Assembly: GCF_009800925.1 (NCBI RefSeq)
Contig: NZ_WOYF01000006.1
Coordinates: forward strand, 43,937-107,936
Source: Budvicia diplopodorum
GTDB taxonomy: Bacteria > Pseudomonadota > Gammaproteobacteria > Enterobacterales > Enterobacteriaceae
Length of the DNA stretch: 64,000 bases
Reading direction: 5' to 3'
In this document: positions 63,062 to 64,000 of the stretch, in pieces
Layout of the letters: every line of letters starts with the position of its first letter
Numbering within the stretch: position 1 is the stretch's first letter
Notes under the pieces: model-generated
Databases searched by the model: none
Told to the model about the DNA's origin: nothing
Seen by the model: only the letters and a program-made list of their open reading frames with translations
Made by a program: the position numbers and the translations under genes

Positions 63062-63250
63062 ATGCCAAAATCCGATCGCGATTTCGTTAATAAGAGCCAA
63101 GACTATGAACTGAACGATCTTCTAAGTAAGCATGGTTACCGTGAAACTGAAGCAAACAGGAAGCTATTGCAAAGTCACCTGCCTCCAAATACTAAGCATA
63201 GCGATGCTGGCAAATTACTTGCTGGAATTCCGAGTTTAGAAAAGAAATAA
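63062..63250 (+). CDS. Small hypothetical protein, 62 residues
   Basis: I do not recognise this protein. It is hydrophilic and helical (SQDYELNDLLSKHGYRETE, ANRKLLQSHLPP), with no Cys and no membrane segment. The start is ATG 63062 with GGGGTT eight bases upstream. It ends LAGIPSLEKK. It stands alone between a long noncoding stretch and a convergent TRAP transporter gene. It could be a small accessory regulator or phage-type protein, but nothing proves it. Confidence 0.45.
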   Translation: MPKSDRDFVNKSQDYELNDLLSKHGYRETEANRKLLQSHLPPNTKHSDAGKLLAGIPSLEKK

Positions 63251-63364
63251 TGCGGTGTGTGTAATACAGTTTATGCTAATCAGGCAGTCGTGGAATCAAT
63301 TCCCGCAGCTGCCTTTTCAAAATAATAAGTAAATGGTCAGTCAGGCGTACAGTGATTGGCTATT

Positions 63365-64000
63365 TTATTTCATTACATCACTCATAATATTACTAACTTT
63401 TTCCATCGTTGGTGACACATCTTTAACGTTCAAGGCTTCCTGTTTTTTCACCCATTTGGCTTGAATTTCCTGATAGCGCGTCACGTCTTGCCAGTGTTCC
63501 ACTTCTTTGTGTTGCAAAGCGCGAACTTTCGCGCCGCTTTTACGAAGCGTGTCTATTTGTTGCACTAAGGCGTTATCCATCACTGAGCCAGCGGTTTTAT
63601 AGGCGATTTTGGCCGCGCGCTGAATGGCTTCTTTATCCTCTTGTGCCAGCTTATCCCACGTTTCTTTATTCATCACCAGAAGATAAACGTGCCCGAGCCA
63701 TAGCTCGTTAGAAACTAAAACGTTTGGCGCCATCTCCTGAACTTTAAGGTCATACCCGCTGTCGATGTTCACCATGATGCCGTCCAGCGCACCGCTCTTA
63801 AAAGCGTTAACCGTTTCTGGTCCCCAAGGCATCGTTAACGGTGTTGCACCGGCATTTCGCAGGAAATCTTGATGCCAGAAACTCGCCGATCGCCACTTGG
63901 TTCCTTTTATATCTTCCAGATTTTTCAGGGGCCGGGTGCCGAAGAATGCCACTGGGTATCCGGTACCGAAAAAGATGTTCACCACATTTTCTTTTTTTAG
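63365..64000 (-). CDS. TRAP transporter solute-binding protein DctP-like, C-terminal part
   Basis: The frame is open to the window edge, so the N-terminus (with signal peptide) lies beyond 64000. The visible 211 residues are typical of DctP-family binding proteins: RPLKNLEDIKGTKWRSA, ATPLTMPWGPETVNAFKSGALDG (key part FKSGALDG), and EDKEAIQRAAKIAY near the C-terminus. The conserved arginine of the carboxylate site is expected in the KWRSA segment. It would bind an organic acid in the periplasm for a DctQM membrane pair not seen here. Confidence 0.88.
   Translation of the reverse strand, partial: LKKENVVNIFFGTGYPVAFFGTRPLKNLEDIKGTKWRSASFWHQDFLRNAGATPLTMPWGPETVNAFKSGALDGIMVNIDSGYDLKVQEMAPNVLVSNELWLGHVYLLVMNKETWDKLAQEDKEAIQRAAKIAYKTAGSVMDNALVQQIDTLRKSGAKVRALQHKEVEHWQDVTRYQEIQAKWVKKQEALNVKDVSPTMEKVSNIMSDVMK

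Noticed and set aside
1..64000. tRNA or rRNA genes and CRISPR arrays
   Set aside because: No conserved rRNA blocks, tRNA-like cloverleaf with TTCGA arm, or regularly spaced repeats were found by eye on either strand.

Overview
The window is chromosomal DNA of a Gram-negative enteric bacterium (order Enterobacterales). Many proteins align closely, from memory, with E. coli K-12 relatives (RtcB, YdgH, PntAB, UspE, FNR, RlhA, QseBC, EptA, DgkA, MntP, SetB, DcuC, YdcH, CbrA, EamA, Amn, ArsRBC), but their order differs from E. coli. A deep-branching family such as Budviciaceae or Yersiniaceae is a reasonable guess, not a demonstration. No rRNA, tRNA or CRISPR array was seen.

Layout. 1-4.8 kb: end of rtcB, ydgH, and the proton-translocating transhydrogenase pntAB. 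5.4-6.5 kb: a two-gene module whose second gene looks like a YafO-type mRNA interferase. 6.6-8.5 kb: uspE and fnr, with a probable FNR autoregulatory site. 9.5-17.7 kb: a Fur-box-headed iron uptake operon (FTR1 permease, P19-like periplasmic protein, DUF2318/YHS membrane protein, two FtsX-like permeases, ATPase, TlpA-like thioredoxin lipoprotein, cytochrome c). 17.8-23.3 kb: small conserved genes, a Mn-dependent pyrophosphatase, a DUF3313 lipoprotein, a 25-residue hydrophobic peptide, an orphan InsA-like zinc-ribbon protein and an IS481 element. 23.5-31 kb: rlhA, a DUF3772 mechanosensitive channel, and a Fur-box-headed anaerobic heme-degradation cluster (chuW/hutW, hutX, chuY-like).

31-39.5 kb: lysE-type exporter, ygiW, qseBC, a second QseBC-like pair facing it tail to tail, then dgkA and eptA and a TetR gene. 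Matches to the PmrA/QseB-type hexamer pair lie upstream of both ygiW/qseB and eptA, so this block may be one lipid A and envelope stress circuit. 39.5-44.5 kb: mntP behind a yybP-ykoY manganese riboswitch, setB, dcuC, a DUF411 protein and ydcH. 44.6-46.7 kb: a radical-SAM/helix-hairpin-helix protein and a DUF4130 protein behind a promoter with a LexA box in its spacer, so probably an SOS-controlled nucleic-acid repair or modification pair. 46.7-54 kb: LysR with a quinone reductase, cbrA, a tandem-HTH LysR-like gene with a decayed tail, small lipoprotein, eamA and amn.

54-56.6 kb: an arsRBC operon flanked by a Tn3-family-like terminal repeat joined to an arsH fragment on one side and a resolvase C-terminal fragment on the other, the wreck of an arsenic-resistance transposon. 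57-64 kb: a secreted ricin-lectin plus phosphodiester-glycosidase protein, a TPR/YdcF protein, a hipBA module, a solitary Phd/YefM antitoxin with three evenly spaced TGTACA operators, a small unknown gene, and a truncated TRAP solute-binding protein running off the end.

All calls are from reading the sequence and remembered family features; no search or alignment program was run.
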